Below are positions 33,952-43,026 of a stretch of 64,000 nucleotides of DNA, piece after piece. The stretch comes from Inquilinus sp052078665 (GTDB taxonomy: Bacteria > Pseudomonadota > Alphaproteobacteria > DSM-16000 > Inquilinaceae), in the NCBI RefSeq assembly GCF_052078665.1, contig NZ_JBQJIK010000009.1, positions 58,239 to 122,238 on the forward strand. Reading direction: 5' to 3'. The stretch's first letter is position 1. Each line of letters opens with the position of its first letter. Made by a program: the position numbers and the translations under genes. The notes below the pieces were generated by a model. That model searched no databases. It saw nothing but the letters and a program-made list of their open reading frames with translations, and was not told where the DNA came from.

Positions 33952-34794
33952 TCAGTTCGGACCGCCGCACATCGCGTCGCGGTTGGTCTCGAGCGCGGCC
34001 TTGGCCGAGAAGCCGTAGGGCTCGACGATCTTGGCGAACTCGCCGGACTGCTTCAGCGCCGCCAGCTCCTTGTCGAAGGCGTCGCGCAGCGCCGTGTCCT
34101 GCTTGCGGAAGGCGGCGCCGTCGCAATAGACCGGCGCGTTCTTCACCGGCCCGACCATCTCGATGTTCGGGTCGCTGGCCTTCTTCAGCAGGTCCTGGAT
34201 CGACAGGATCGGCAGCGAATAGACGTCGATGCGGCCGTCCTGCAGCATCTTGATGCCGCTCTGCCCGTCCGGCACCACGATCACCCGATCGCGCGGCACC
34301 CCGGCCTCCAGCGCCAGCCGCTCCTCGGTGCCGCCGCCCGGCGCGCCGATCTTGGCGTCGGCGTTGGCGGCGATGTCGGCGTAGCTCTGGAAGTTCGAGG
34401 GGTTGCCCTTCTTCACCGCGAAGGCCTCGCCGTCGCACAGGATCGGCTGCGAATAGGACACGGCGCGGCAGCGCTCCGGCTTCATGAACAGGCCGGCGGT
34501 GACCGCGTCGAAACGGCGGGCCTGCAGCCCGGGGATCATGGCGCCGTATTCCGAGATCGAGGCGACGACGTCGGGCACGCCCATGCGTTTGAACACCTCG
34601 CGCGCCACGTCCGGCCCGGCGCCGGAGACCTTGCCGTCCGCCGCCACCGCGGTGAAGGGCGGCTCGTTGGCGATGGCGATGCGGGCGAAGCCCTGCTCCT
34701 TCAGATTGTCCAGCGTGTCGGCCGCGGCCGGCTGTGCCAAGGCCACGGCCGATACGGCGGCCAGGATCAGACGCGCGCAAAATCCTTTGTTCAT
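33952..34794 (-). CDS. ehuB: Ectoine/hydroxyectoine-binding periplasmic protein EhuB
   Basis: The 280-residue binding protein of the polar-amino-acid family has a Sec signal (NKGFCARLILAAVSAVALAQPAAA). The ligand-site blocks IAIANEPPFTAVAADGKVSGAGPDVAREVF, GLQARRFDAVTAGLFMKPERC and GAPGGGTEERLA match the EhuB subgroup. EhuB binds ectoine and hydroxyectoine through an aromatic cage in characterised homologues. It is the most highly expressed subunit in related systems and has a spaced position before the permeases. Confidence 0.94.
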   Translation of the reverse strand: MNKGFCARLILAAVSAVALAQPAAADTLDNLKEQGFARIAIANEPPFTAVAADGKVSGAGPDVAREVFKRMGVPDVVASISEYGAMIPGLQARRFDAVTAGLFMKPERCRAVSYSQPILCDGEAFAVKKGNPSNFQSYADIAANADAKIGAPGGGTEERLALEAGVPRDRVIVVPDGQSGIKMLQDGRIDVYSLPILSIQDLLKKASDPNIEMVGPVKNAPVYCDGAAFRKQDTALRDAFDKELAALKQSGEFAKIVEPYGFSAKAALETNRDAMCGGPN

Positions 34795-34836
34795 TTCTGC
34801 CTCTCCTGTTCTCGCGTTTGGGTGCCGCCGCCGCGG

Positions 34837-35634
34837 TCAGATCCGTTGGCCGGCGGCGATGATCTTCTTGAGGAAGGTTTGGGTCCGCTCCTCGCGCGGG
34901 TGCCGGAAGATCTCGTCCGGCGGCCCTTCCTCGACGATCCGGCCCCGGTCGAAGAACAGGACCCGGTCGGCGAAGTCGTGGGCGAAGCTCATCTCGTGGG
35001 TGACCAGCAGCATGGTCATGTCGGTCTCGGCGGCGAGGCGGCGCATCACGTTCAGCACCTCCTCGACCAGCTCGGGGTCGAGCGCCGAGGTGACCTCGTC
35101 GAACAGCATGATCTTCGGCTTCAGCGCGAGGGCGCGGGCGATCGCGACGCGCTGCTTCTGGCCGCCGGACAGCTGCGCCGGCATTGCCTTGGCCTTCTCC
35201 GCCATGCCGACCAGCTCGAGCAGCTCCATCGCCCGGGCCTCGGCGGTCTTGCGGTCGACGCCGGCGGTCAGGATCGGCGCCAGGGTCACGTTGTCCAGCA
35301 CGCATTTGTGCGGGAACAGGTTGAACAGTTGGAACACCATGCCGATCTTGGCGCGCATCTTGTGCAGATGGCGGTCGTCGGCCGCCACCAGCCCGCCGTT
35401 CCGCTTCATGTGGAACAGCTGCTCGCCCTCGATCCGGATATGGCCGCCGTTGATCTCCTCCAGCGTCATCAGGATGCGCAGGATGGTGGTCTTGCCCGAG
35501 CCGGACGGCCCGATCAGGGCCAGCTTCTCGCCCGGCTTCACGGTGAAGGTCAGGTCGTTCAATACGGTCAGCGGCCCGAAGCGCTTGGTCACGCCCTCGA
35601 CGCTGATGCACGGGTCCGATACGGAATTTGCCAA
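34837..35634 (-). CDS. ehuA: Ectoine/hydroxyectoine ABC transporter ATP-binding protein EhuA
   Basis: The ATPase has Walker A GPSGSGKTT, signature LSGGQKQRVAIARAL and Walker B IMLFDEVTSALDPE, with the FVFQ-like MVFQLFNLFPH of amino-acid importers. A TTG at 35634 with GGGAG six bases upstream gives 265 residues beginning ANSVSDPCISVEGV. A TTG at 35676 would add 14 residues but has no better site. It is the first gene of the nine-gene ehuABCD-eutABC-doeAB run. Confidence 0.93.
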   Translation of the reverse strand: MANSVSDPCISVEGVTKRFGPLTVLNDLTFTVKPGEKLALIGPSGSGKTTILRILMTLEEINGGHIRIEGEQLFHMKRNGGLVAADDRHLHKMRAKIGMVFQLFNLFPHKCVLDNVTLAPILTAGVDRKTAEARAMELLELVGMAEKAKAMPAQLSGGQKQRVAIARALALKPKIMLFDEVTSALDPELVEEVLNVMRRLAAETDMTMLLVTHEMSFAHDFADRVLFFDRGRIVEEGPPDEIFRHPREERTQTFLKKIIAAGQRI

Positions 35635-35699
35635 GTCGCTCTCCCTGTTGCGGCGACGGGCCTCTGTTGCCGCCAACGATGGAAGGGAGACAAAATCAT

Positions 35700-35733
35700 G
35701 TCAAATGGAAAAACAAATCAGTACAATTTGACC
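35700..35733 (-). promoter_or_regulatory. Candidate EnuR operator upstream of ehuA
   Basis: Inverted arms GTCAAAT (35700-35706) and ATTTGAC (35726-35732) flank an AT-rich core containing ATCAGTACAATT (35717-35728). The same 12-mer with one change (ATCAGTTCAATT) is at 37197-37208, beside the enuR start. The region is the only space available for the ehuA promoter. Confidence 0.5.
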
Positions 35734-35770
35734 TGCCGTGATGATTCCTTAGGCAGCGGCTTGCCGATTC

Positions 35771-37177
35771 CTACATCGCCAGCAGCACCGGCTCCGGCTC
35801 GCCCTGCAGCAGGTTGACGACGATCTTCAGCCCGTCGCGCAACTGCTCCGGCGTGGTCGAGCCGACCGAGATGCGCACCGCCGGCTGCCGGTCCATGCCG
35901 CCCTCGCTGGCGCCCCCGATGGCAAACGAGGCGCCGGGCGCAATCGCCACGCCCTGCAGCCGGGCATGCGACACGAACTCCTCCTCCGACCGCCGCTCGC
36001 CCAGCGGCAGCCAGACATGCAGCCCCTGCGGATGGGCCTTGTGCGGAATGCCGGCCAATATCTCGGCGGCGATCGCCTGGCGGCCGCGGATCGCCTCGAC
36101 CTGCCAGCGCACCAGCTCCGCCGCCGTGCCGTTCTCGACCCAGCGGGCGGCCAGCTCCGCGATCAGCCCGGTCGCCATCCAGCTGGTCACCAAGCTGCGG
36201 TTGGCGACCGCCGGGCACAGCCGGTCCGGCACCACCAGATAGCCGGCGCGCAGCCCCGGCATCACGCATTTGGTGAAGGTGGTGACATACAGCGTGCGCT
36301 CCGGCGCCAGGGCGGCCAGCGGCGGCAGCCGCTCGCTCAACAGCGGCGCCAGCACGTCGTTCTCGATGATCTGCAGGCCGTGGCGGCGCGCGACCGCGAC
36401 GATCTCGGCCCGCCGCGCCTCACCCATCAGGCTGGCAGTGGCGTTGATCGGGTTCGGCATGACGAACAGGGCGCGGACATCGCCCTCGCTGCAGGCCTCG
36501 TCCAGCGCCTCGGGGATCACGCCCTCCGCATCGATCGCCACGCCGCGCAGCCGCAGGCCGAGATAGGCCGCCAGCGGCACCAGCGTGTGGTGGCCGACCG
36601 CCTCGGTCACCACGGTCGACCCAGGCGGGGCCGCGGCCATCAGGGCGATGGTCATGCCGGAGGTGGCGCCGTTGGTCAGGTGGATGGTGCCGGGCGTGGC
36701 CTCGACCCCGCAATGCTCGCGCAGCCAGCCCTGCGCCACCCGGCGATGGCGGGCGAACAGCGTGTTCGGGCGGAAGGACAGCACGGCGGAATGCGGCAGC
36801 GTGTCGGCCAGGTCGTGCAGCGCCGCCTTCATCGCATCGATGTGCAGGGTCTCGCACACCACCGGCTTCAGGATCGAGAGATCGATGACCTCGCTCAGCC
36901 GCTCGGGAATGTACGGCGGGACAGGCTCGCGCTGCGGCGGGCGGATGAAGGTGCCGCGCCCGGTCTCGCCGGAGATCAGGCCGCGGCGGATCAGCTCCTC
37001 ATAGGCGCGGCTGACGGTCTGCACCGACAGGTCCAGCGTCTCGGCCATCTGCCGGTGCGTCGCCAGCCGCTCCCCCGGCTGCAGCCGCCCATCCGAGATC
37101 GCGCGCGCGATCTGGTCGGCCAGGGAGAGATAGGCGGGCCGGCGCAGGGCGGCGGGATCGGGCTGCCAGATTGTCAT
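35771..37177 (-). CDS. enuR: MocR-type PLP-binding regulator of ectoine catabolism (EnuR-like)
   Basis: The 468-residue protein fuses an N-terminal GntR winged helix (ADQIARAISDGRLQPGERLATHRQMAETL, residues ~20-48) to an aminotransferase fold-type I domain. The PLP lysine lies in VTTFTKCVMPGLRAGY, and NPINATASLMGEARR and IENDVLAPLL are cofactor-site blocks. Characterised EnuR proteins repress ectoine genes until the bound PLP reacts with the pathway intermediates N-acetyl-diaminobutyrate and diaminobutyrate. The gene lies between the import/cleavage arm and the doeX-doeC-doeD arm, which fits this role. Confidence 0.92.
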   Translation of the reverse strand: MTIWQPDPAALRRPAYLSLADQIARAISDGRLQPGERLATHRQMAETLDLSVQTVSRAYEELIRRGLISGETGRGTFIRPPQREPVPPYIPERLSEVIDLSILKPVVCETLHIDAMKAALHDLADTLPHSAVLSFRPNTLFARHRRVAQGWLREHCGVEATPGTIHLTNGATSGMTIALMAAAPPGSTVVTEAVGHHTLVPLAAYLGLRLRGVAIDAEGVIPEALDEACSEGDVRALFVMPNPINATASLMGEARRAEIVAVARRHGLQIIENDVLAPLLSERLPPLAALAPERTLYVTTFTKCVMPGLRAGYLVVPDRLCPAVANRSLVTSWMATGLIAELAARWVENGTAAELVRWQVEAIRGRQAIAAEILAGIPHKAHPQGLHVWLPLGERRSEEEFVSHARLQGVAIAPGASFAIGGASEGGMDRQPAVRISVGSTTPEQLRDGLKIVVNLLQGEPEPVLLAM

Positions 37178-37178
37178 G

Positions 37179-37211
37179 ATTGGACTGTGATCCAGGATCA
37201 GTTCAATTGAC
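37179..37211. promoter_or_regulatory. Candidate operator between enuR and doeX
   Basis: The stretch contains a 13-bp palindrome TGATCCAGGATCA (37188-37200). Wider imperfect arms ATTGGACTG (37179-37187) and CAGTTCAAT (37199-37207) match in 8 of 9 positions. ATCAGTTCAATT (37197-37208) repeats the motif upstream of ehuA. It abuts the enuR start codon and lies 33 bases before doeX, so one bound regulator could control both. Confidence 0.5.
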
Positions 37212-37243
37212 AACCCGAATTGCGCACCGGCATGGTTTCGGCC

Positions 37244-37738
37244 ATGTCCTCCGTCAAGCTCGACCCGATCGACCTGCGCATCCTGGCCGAGATCCAGCGC
37301 GACGGGCGCATCACCAAGCTGGCCCTGGCCGAGAAGGTCGGGCTGTCGCCGACGCCGTGCTGGACCCGGCTGCACCGGCTGCAGCGCGAGGGCGTGATCT
37401 CCGGCTACCACGCCCGGCTGGCGCTGCGCCGGATCGCGCCCTTCGCCATGGTGTTCGTCGAGATCACGCTGGGCGCCCACCGCCAGGCGGATTTCGACCG
37501 GTTCGAGCGGGCGGTGAAGGCGGTGCCGGAGGTGGTGGCCTGCTGGTCGCTGGGCGGCGGCATCGACTATCTGCTGAAGGTCGTGGCGCGCGACATCGAC
37601 GGCTATCAGCGGCTGGTCGACCGGCTGCTGGAGGAGGAGATCGGCATCGACCGGTACTTCACCTACATCGTCACGCGAACGGTGAAGGATGATGTGGTGG
37701 TGCCGGTCGAGGTGCTGGCGGGGCCGGACGCAACTTAG
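37244..37738 (+). CDS. doeX: Lrp/AsnC family regulator of ectoine catabolism (DoeX/AsnC)
   Basis: The 164-residue product has the AsnC HTH (LDPIDLRILAEIQRDGRITKLALAEKVGL, with SPTPCWTRLHRL as recognition helix) and a RAM ligand domain (CWSLGGGIDYLLKVVARDIDGY). ATG at 37244 fits family N-termini; in-frame starts at 37220 and 37232 are possible. In Halomonas and marine alphaproteobacteria an AsnC protein in this position activates or tunes the doe genes. It is divergent from enuR. Confidence 0.9.
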   Translation: MSSVKLDPIDLRILAEIQRDGRITKLALAEKVGLSPTPCWTRLHRLQREGVISGYHARLALRRIAPFAMVFVEITLGAHRQADFDRFERAVKAVPEVVACWSLGGGIDYLLKVVARDIDGYQRLVDRLLEEEIGIDRYFTYIVTRTVKDDVVVPVEVLAGPDAT

Positions 37739-37866
37739 GCAGAGAGACTCTCTCCGCGTCCCCCACCCCGCGAGAGACTTGGTCTTCCGGCCGCGGCCCG
37801 AACAGCCTCCTTCTCCCCCGCTCTCCCCCTACCTTGGCGGCCTCGCCCTTGACGGAGGCTCAGCCA

Positions 37867-39360
37867 ATGACCGCCCTCGCCACCCGGCCCAGCCAGCATG
37901 ACGCGCTGGGGCGCCTTACCGACCGCCGGCTGTTGCGCGAGCTGGCCTATGTCGATGGCCGCTGGACCGCCGCCGCCAACGGCGCGGTGTTCGAAGTCGC
38001 CGACCCCGCCACCGGCGTCACCGTCGCCCGCGTGGCGCGGCTGGGCGCGGCCGAGGCGGACCGCGCCATCGCCGCCGCCGAGGCCGCCTTCCCGGCCTGG
38101 CGGGCGCTGCTGCCGCAGGAGCGGGCGGCGAAGCTGCGCAACTGGTTCGACCGGATCCTGGCGGCCAAGGAGGATCTGGCCCTGCTGATGACGCTGGAGC
38201 AGGGCAAGCCGCTGGCGGAGTCGCGCGGCGAGATCGACTACGGCGCCGGCTTCGTCGAGTGGTTCGCCGAGGAGGCCAAGCGCCTGAACGTCGAATCCGT
38301 CACCAGTCCCCTGCCCGGCGCCGAAATGATGGTGCGGCGCGAGCCGCTGGGCGTGGTCGGCGTCGCCACGCCGTGGAACTTCCCCTGCGCCATGCTGACC
38401 CGCAAGGCTGCGGCCGCCCTGGCCGCCGGCTGCACCGTGGTCGCCCATCCGTCGTCGCAGACCCCGCTGTCGGCCCTGGCCCTGGCCGAGCTGGCGGAGC
38501 GTGCCGGCATCCCCGCCGGAGCGCTGAACATCGTCACCGGCGACCCGGAGCCGATCGTCGGCCGGATCTGCGCCGACAGGCGGGTGCGGGCGGTCAGCTT
38601 CACCGGGTCGACCGAAATCGGCCGGCTGATCGCCGAGCGCTGCGCCCCGACGATCAAGCGGCTGCAGCTGGAACTGGGCGGCCACGCGCCGCTGATCGTC
38701 TTCGCCGATGCCGATCTCGACCGCGCCGTGTCGATCGCGATCGACGCCAAATTCGCGACCTCGGGCCAGGACTGCCTGGCCGCCAACCGGATCTATGTCG
38801 AACGGCCGGTCTATGCCGCCTTCTGCGCGGCCTTTGCCAAGAGGGTGGCGGCGCTCAAGGTCGGCAACGGCCTCGACCCGGAGACCGAGATCGGGCCGCT
38901 GATGCATGGCCGGGCCGTGGCCAAGGCGGCGGAGCATGTCCAGGACGCCGTGACCCGCGGCGCCCGCTGCCTCGCCGGCGGCGATATCCATGCGGCCGGG
39001 CCGCTGTTCTTCGCCCCGACCGTGCTGGCCGACGTGCCGGACGACGCCGCGATCATGCGCGAGGAGACCTTCGCCCCGGTCGCCGCCGTCACCGCCTTCG
39101 ACGCCGAGGACGAGGTGATCGCCCGCGCCAACGACACCGAATACGGGCTGGTGGCCTATGTCGTCACCCGCGACGGTGCCCGGATGCTGCGGCTGGGCCG
39201 CGCGCTCGACTACGGCATGGTCGCGGTCAACCGGGTGAAGATCACCGGCGCCCCGATCCCGTTCGGCGGCACCAAGCAGTCCGGCCTCGGCCGCGAAGGC
39301 TCGCGCCACGGCATCGAGGCCTTCACCGAACTCAAGTATCTCTGCCTGGACGCCGCCTGA
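37867..39360 (+). CDS. doeC: NAD(P)-dependent semialdehyde dehydrogenase of the ectoine pathway (DoeC/Ssd-like)
   Basis: The 497-residue aldehyde dehydrogenase of the GabD branch has the NAD loop FTGSTEIGRLIAERC, the catalytic glutamate in LELGGHAP and the catalytic cysteine in SGQDCLAANR (~300). GGAGG lies eight bases before the ATG. In this pathway DoeC oxidises aspartate semialdehyde, from DoeD, to aspartate. The sequence itself is also compatible with succinate-semialdehyde dehydrogenase, the name used for it in other clusters. Confidence 0.9.
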   Translation: MTALATRPSQHDALGRLTDRRLLRELAYVDGRWTAAANGAVFEVADPATGVTVARVARLGAAEADRAIAAAEAAFPAWRALLPQERAAKLRNWFDRILAAKEDLALLMTLEQGKPLAESRGEIDYGAGFVEWFAEEAKRLNVESVTSPLPGAEMMVRREPLGVVGVATPWNFPCAMLTRKAAAALAAGCTVVAHPSSQTPLSALALAELAERAGIPAGALNIVTGDPEPIVGRICADRRVRAVSFTGSTEIGRLIAERCAPTIKRLQLELGGHAPLIVFADADLDRAVSIAIDAKFATSGQDCLAANRIYVERPVYAAFCAAFAKRVAALKVGNGLDPETEIGPLMHGRAVAKAAEHVQDAVTRGARCLAGGDIHAAGPLFFAPTVLADVPDDAAIMREETFAPVAAVTAFDAEDEVIARANDTEYGLVAYVVTRDGARMLRLGRALDYGMVAVNRVKITGAPIPFGGTKQSGLGREGSRHGIEAFTELKYLCLDAA

Positions 39361-39390
39361 GCGCCCGCCCCTCGTTCAAGGAGATTTCCG

Positions 39391-40770
39391 ATGGCCCTTC
39401 GCGGCAACGAACTCGACGCCTGGGATCGCGACCATTTCTTCCACCCGTCGACCCATATGGCGGCCCATGCCCGCGGCGAGACGCCGAACCGGATCATCAC
39501 CGGCGGCGAGGGCGTCTACATCACCGACCGCGACGGCAAGCGCAGCCTGGACGCCTTCGCCGGGCTGTACTGCGTCAATGTCGGCTATGGCCGCCGCGAG
39601 ATCGCCGACGCGATCGCCGCCCAGGCGCATGAGCTGGCCTATTACCACGCCTATGTCGGCCACGGGTCTGAGCCGTCGATCCGCCTGGCCAAGATGATCA
39701 TCGACCGGGCGCCGGCCGGCATGTCGCGGGTGTTCTTCGGCCTCGGCGGGTCCGACGCCAACGAGACCAACGTCAAGCTGGTCTGGTACATCAACAACAT
39801 CCTGGGCCGGCCGGAGAAGAAGAAGATCATCTCGCGCTGGCGCGGCTATCACGGCTCCGGCCTGATGACCGGCAGCCTCACCGGGCTCGAGCTGTTCCAC
39901 AAGGCCTTCGACCTGCCGCTGGCCCAGGTGCTGCACACCGACGCGCCCTACTATTACCGCCGCGAGGACCGCTCGCTGAGCGAGGAGCAGTTCTCGCAAC
40001 GCTGCGCCGACCGGCTGGAGGAGCTGATCCTCGCCGAGGGGCCGGAGACGGTGGCCGCCTTCATCGGCGAGCCGATCCTGGGCACCGGCGGGCTGGTGCC
40101 GCCGCCGGCCGGCTACTGGGAGAAGATCCAGGCCGTCCTCGCCAAATACGACGTGCTGCTGATCGCCGACGAGGTGATCACCGGTTTCGGCCGGCTGGGG
40201 TCGATGTTCGGCTCCGATCACTACGGCATCAAGCCGGACCTGATCACCATCGCTAAGGGCCTGACCTCGGCCTATGCGCCCCTGTCCGGCGTGATCGTGT
40301 CGGAGACGGTGTGGAAGATCCTGGAGAAGGGGTCCGACGCGCTCGGCGCCATCGGCCATGGCTGGACCTATTCCTCGCACCCGCTGTGCACCGCCGCGGC
40401 GATCGCCAATCTGGAGCTGGTCGACAGCCTGGGCCTGGTCGAGAACGCGAAGGTGACCGGCGCCTATTTCAAGCAGGCGCTGGCCGATGCGCTGGCCGGC
40501 CACCGCATCGTCGGCGAGGTGCGCGGCGAGGGCCTGGCCGCGGCGGTCGAGTTCGTGGCCGACAAGGACAACCGGGTGTTCTTCGACCCGGCGCTGAAGG
40601 TCGGCCCGCGGATCTATGCGGCGACGCTGGCCCGCGGCGTCATCACCCGTGCCCTGCCGCAGGGCGACATCCTGGGCTTCGCGCCGCCGCTGTGCCTGAC
40701 CCGCGACGAGGCCGACATCGTGGTCAGGGCCGTGGCCGGCGCGGTCGGGTCGGTGGCGAACGAGCTGTGA
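39391..40770 (+). CDS. doeD: L-2,4-diaminobutyrate transaminase (DoeD, class III aminotransferase)
   Basis: The 459-residue PLP enzyme has FGLGGSDANETNVKLVWY for cofactor phosphate, ISRWRGYHGSGLMTGSLTG, the aspartate in LLIADEVITGFGRLG, and the Schiff-base lysine in TIAKGLTSAYAPLSG. It converts diaminobutyrate with pyruvate or oxoglutarate to aspartate semialdehyde. It follows the DoeC gene by 30 bases, with AAGGAG before the ATG. Confidence 0.92.
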   Translation: MALRGNELDAWDRDHFFHPSTHMAAHARGETPNRIITGGEGVYITDRDGKRSLDAFAGLYCVNVGYGRREIADAIAAQAHELAYYHAYVGHGSEPSIRLAKMIIDRAPAGMSRVFFGLGGSDANETNVKLVWYINNILGRPEKKKIISRWRGYHGSGLMTGSLTGLELFHKAFDLPLAQVLHTDAPYYYRREDRSLSEEQFSQRCADRLEELILAEGPETVAAFIGEPILGTGGLVPPPAGYWEKIQAVLAKYDVLLIADEVITGFGRLGSMFGSDHYGIKPDLITIAKGLTSAYAPLSGVIVSETVWKILEKGSDALGAIGHGWTYSSHPLCTAAAIANLELVDSLGLVENAKVTGAYFKQALADALAGHRIVGEVRGEGLAAAVEFVADKDNRVFFDPALKVGPRIYAATLARGVITRALPQGDILGFAPPLCLTRDEADIVVRAVAGAVGSVANEL

Positions 40771-40778
40771 GCAGGACG

Positions 40779-41879
40779 ATGATCGCCGAACCCATCCCCG
40801 CCACCATGCGCGCCGTGGTCCTGACCGGCCATGGCGGGCCCGACAAGCTGGTCCATCGCGACGACGTGCCGGTGCCGAAGCCGGCGGCCGGCGAGGTGCT
40901 GATCGAGGTCGCGGCCTGCGGCATGAACAACACCGATGTCTGGGTCCGCGAAGGCGCCTACGGCACCGAGGCGGACCCGGAGGCGGTGTCGAGCTGGCGC
41001 GGCCGCGGTGACCGGTCGACCCTGACCTTCCCCCGCATCCAGGGCACCGACACGGTCGGCCGCATCGTCGCGGTCGGCGCCGGCGTGCCGGAAGCGCGGA
41101 TCGGCGAGCGGGTGATGGTCGATTTCAGCATCTACAACCGCGACGACGACAGCCTGGCCGACATCGACTACATGGGCCATGGCCGCGACGGTGGCTATGC
41201 CGAGTACATGGCGCTGCCGGCCGACCACGCCCATCGCGTCGACACGCCGATGACGGACGTCGAGCTGGCCACCTTCTGCTGCGCCTACCTGACCGGCGAG
41301 CACATGCTGGACCGCGCCCGGGTGGCGGCGGGCGAGCGGGTGCTGGTCACCGGCGCCTCGGGCGGCGTCGGCTCCGGCATCGTCCAGCTGTGCCGGGCCC
41401 GCGGCGCCATCCCCTATGCCGTGGTCGGACGCGGCAAGGAGGAGGCGGTGCTGGCGGCCGGAGCCGAGGCGGTGGTCACCCGCGATGCCGGCGACCTGGT
41501 CTCGGCGGTGGAGCGGGCCACCAAGGGGCGCTCGATCGACGTCGTTGCCGATCTGGTCGGCGGGGCTATGTTCAACGACCTGCTGCGCATCCTGCGGCAG
41601 GAAGGGCGCTACACCACCGCCGGCGCCATCGCCGGGCCGGTGGTGCAGTTGGACCTGCGGACGATGTATCTGAAGCACCTGGAGCTGCACGGCTCGTCCC
41701 AGGGCACCCGCGGCGCCTTCTGGCGGCTGGTGCGGTACATCGAGGAAGGCAAGCTGAAGCCGCTGGTCGGCGGCGTCTACCGCCTGTCCGACTTTCACCA
41801 AGCCCAGGCTGACTTCATGGCCAAGGGCTTCGTCGGCAAGCTGGTGGTGGTGCCGGATTCGAAATGGGCGGCCGGCTGA
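40779..41879 (+). CDS. MDR-superfamily alcohol dehydrogenase/quinone reductase-like protein
   Basis: The 366-residue medium-chain reductase has a GroES-like N-domain (AACGMNNTDVWVREGAYG, GTDTVGRIVAVGAG) and a Rossmann domain (VLVTGASGGVGSGIVQLCRA). The cysteine and histidine ligands of a catalytic zinc are not all present, so it resembles quinone oxidoreductases more than alcohol dehydrogenases. An insertion of about 25 residues after VREGAYG is unusual. It starts nine bases after doeD and is probably co-transcribed. No role in ectoine breakdown is established. Confidence 0.82.
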   Translation: MIAEPIPATMRAVVLTGHGGPDKLVHRDDVPVPKPAAGEVLIEVAACGMNNTDVWVREGAYGTEADPEAVSSWRGRGDRSTLTFPRIQGTDTVGRIVAVGAGVPEARIGERVMVDFSIYNRDDDSLADIDYMGHGRDGGYAEYMALPADHAHRVDTPMTDVELATFCCAYLTGEHMLDRARVAAGERVLVTGASGGVGSGIVQLCRARGAIPYAVVGRGKEEAVLAAGAEAVVTRDAGDLVSAVERATKGRSIDVVADLVGGAMFNDLLRILRQEGRYTTAGAIAGPVVQLDLRTMYLKHLELHGSSQGTRGAFWRLVRYIEEGKLKPLVGGVYRLSDFHQAQADFMAKGFVGKLVVVPDSKWAAG

Positions 41880-41895
41880 CCGGCCGCCCGATCGG

Positions 41896-42996
41896 TCAAA
41901 GGCGCACCACGTGCAGGTCGCGCGGCAGGGTGGACAGGATCTCCGGGCCGTCCTCGCGCAGGATCACAATCTCCTCGAGCCGGATGCCGAAGCGGCCCGG
42001 GATGTAGATGCCCGGCTCGATCGAGAACACCATGCCCTCCTCCAGCACCGTCTCCGAGGTGGCGGTGATGTAGGGCGGCTCGTGGCCGTCGATGCCCATG
42101 CCGTGGCCGGTGCGGTGCACGAAGTACTCGCCGTAGCCGGCATCGGCGATGACGCGCCGGGCGGCGGCGTCGACCTCCTTGGCCTGTACGCCGGGCCTCG
42201 CGGCCTTGAGCGCCGCCTGCACCGCCTTCTCGACGATGGTGTGGATCTGGCCGTAGCCCTCCGGCGGGCGGCCGATCGCGACCATGCGGGTGATGTCGCT
42301 GGGGAAGCCGCCCTTGCGGCCGCCGATGTCGACCACCACGGCGTCGCCCTCCTCCAGCCGGCGCCCGCTGGTCTGGTGGTGCGGGAAGGCGCCGTTGCCG
42401 CCGCCGCCGACGATCCAGAACGCCGGTGATGCGCCTTCCGAGCTGAAGTGCGCCTTGATCACCGCCGCCAGCTCCAGCTCGGTCATGCCCGGTTTCGCCG
42501 CAGCGAAGGCGGCCTGGATGGCGCGGTCGGCAATGCCGGCATTCATCTTCAGCTTGGCGAATTCGGCCGCGTCCTTGCGCATGCGCAGAGCGCCGATGGT
42601 GCTGTCGGTGAAGCTGTGCCGCGCGCCCGGCAGGACACCGAGCAGCAGCAGGGCGAAATCGGCCCGCATCGTCTCGTCCAGCACCACATGCCCGGCCTGG
42701 GCCGCGCCGACATCGGCCAGGGCGGCCGCCAGGGCGGCGTCCGGCCCGACGGCGTCGTCCCAGGTGTGGAAGGCGACCGCGGTCTCCTCACGCGATCCCT
42801 CGGCGTTCAGCACCGGCATCAGGAACGCCTCGCGCTCCGGCCCGATCAGCAGCAGGCAGGGCCGCTCATCGGCATGCGGGTGGAAGCCGGCCGCCCATTG
42901 CATGTGCGAGCCGGGCCCGAGCGCGACGAGATCGACGCCCGCCTCCCGCATCTTGCCGCGCAGCGCCGCCAGCCTCTTGCCCGAATCGACCGCCAT
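41896..42996 (-). CDS. M24 family metallopeptidase (Xaa-Pro dipeptidase-like)
   Basis: The 366-residue product keeps all five dinuclear metal ligands of M24 aminopeptidases: Asp in VVVDIGG, Asp in FPSDITRM, His in HRTGHGMG, Glu in SIEPGIY and Glu in RLEEIVI. The N-domain (GPGSHMQWAAGFHPHADERP) is creatinase-like. It would release N-terminal residues before proline or cleave Xaa-Pro dipeptides in the cytoplasm. The second of two adjacent ATGs is chosen because AGGAGG lies five bases upstream. It is the last gene of the peptidase cassette. Confidence 0.92.
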   Translation of the reverse strand: MAVDSGKRLAALRGKMREAGVDLVALGPGSHMQWAAGFHPHADERPCLLLIGPEREAFLMPVLNAEGSREETAVAFHTWDDAVGPDAALAAALADVGAAQAGHVVLDETMRADFALLLLGVLPGARHSFTDSTIGALRMRKDAAEFAKLKMNAGIADRAIQAAFAAAKPGMTELELAAVIKAHFSSEGASPAFWIVGGGGNGAFPHHQTSGRRLEEGDAVVVDIGGRKGGFPSDITRMVAIGRPPEGYGQIHTIVEKAVQAALKAARPGVQAKEVDAAARRVIADAGYGEYFVHRTGHGMGIDGHEPPYITATSETVLEEGMVFSIEPGIYIPGRFGIRLEEIVILREDGPEILSTLPRDLHVVRL

Positions 42997-43026
42997 CATG
43001 TCCTCCTGTTCACGCCGGACCTTGCC

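Noticed and set aside
32356..35817. 1153-codon open frame on the plus strand
   Set aside because: It lies opposite ehuABCD and eutA. The translation is low-complexity Gln/Arg/His/Gly sequence with no domain, an antisense shadow.
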